This document shows positions 14,761 through 14,822 of a DNA stretch of 14,822 nt, one piece after another. Position 1 is the first letter of the stretch, and every line of letters begins with the position of its first letter. Source of the DNA: Flavobacterium psychrophilum (GTDB lineage: Bacteria; Bacteroidota; Bacteroidia; Flavobacteriales; Flavobacteriaceae); assembly GCA_945869365.1 (NCBI GenBank), contig CAMBOW010000045.1, positions 1 to 14,822 on the forward strand, given 5' to 3'. Under the pieces are notes generated by a model that saw only the letters and a list, made by a program, of their open reading frames with translations, was not told where the DNA came from and ran no database searches. Both the position numbers and the translations under genes were made by a program.

Positions 14761-14822
14761 TTGAAATATATAAATTACATATTATCTGCTTTATTTATTT
14801 TTAGTTGTAGTAAAACTAAAAA
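14761..14822 (+). CDS. Start of a putative lipoprotein gene, cut by the window end
   Basis: From TTG 14761 the frame stays open to the last base and reads as (M)KYINYILSALFIFSCSKTK. This is a short charged start, a hydrophobic core and a lipobox-like IFSC with Cys at residue 16, followed by polar residues, as expected of a Bacteroidota lipoprotein signal peptide. There is no ATG; TTG 14755 two codons upstream is an alternative start. Only 20 residues are visible, so function cannot be given. It lies 46 bases past the terminator of the peptide gene, on the same strand. Confidence 0.45.
   Translation, partial: MKYINYILSALFIFSCSKTK

Overview
The window looks like chromosomal DNA of a member of the Bacteroidota, most likely a Flavobacterium-like Flavobacteriaceae. 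The reasons are a low GC content, almost no Shine-Dalgarno sequences, promoter boxes of the TAnnTTTG type, a three-gene sdhCAB set with a five-helix cytochrome b subunit, a secreted GH92 mannosidase, an Ig-like lipoprotein next to comF and glyS, and a long (514 aa) alpha2-type glycyl-tRNA synthetase. This assignment is inference from gene content; no 16S or other marker is present.

Layout. Positions 1-411 hold the 3' end of a ChaN/DUF399-type haem-binding lipoprotein gene. Positions 531-4565 hold a succinate dehydrogenase/fumarate reductase operon (sdhC, sdhA, sdhB) with a recognisable promoter and a good terminator. A small four-helix-bundle gene (23S rRNA intervening-sequence family) sits between sdhA and sdhB, bracketed by inverted arrays of a 7-bp repeat. 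Positions 4621-8279 are a two-gene secreted catabolic unit: an exported endonuclease/exonuclease/phosphatase-fold protein, then a GH92 alpha-mannosidase with two extra C-terminal domains. Positions 8281-8363 hold a gene-less, decayed copy of the same 7-bp inverted-repeat element. Then comes an omega-amidase-type nitrilase gene (8370-9140). Its 3' end overlaps the convergent Ig-like lipoprotein gene (9124-10764, minus), which lies downstream of comF (minus). glyS is divergent from comF and may have an extremely short leader. After a terminator follows an orphan LytTR response regulator whose phospho-acceptor Asp appears to be replaced by Glu. The window ends with a small exported peptide containing four copies of an 11-residue unit (EIGGTQ[S/R]APR[K/R]), a perfect-palindrome terminator, and the first codons of a likely lipoprotein gene.

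How the parts work together. SdhCAB form one membrane complex of the TCA cycle and respiratory chain. The EEP protein and GH92 enzyme are exported and may act on mannose-containing glycans or glycolipids. ComF, the Ig-like lipoprotein, the amidase and GlyRS are housekeeping or conserved genes without an obvious shared pathway.

The two places most worth attention are (i) the four-helix-bundle element inside the sdh operon, whose arms could pair in the mRNA as they do around 23S rRNA intervening sequences, together with its gene-less relative 5 kb away, and (ii) the four-repeat secreted peptide, which lies just downstream of the degenerate-receiver LytTR regulator and upstream of a lipoprotein. 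I do not recognise the peptide family.
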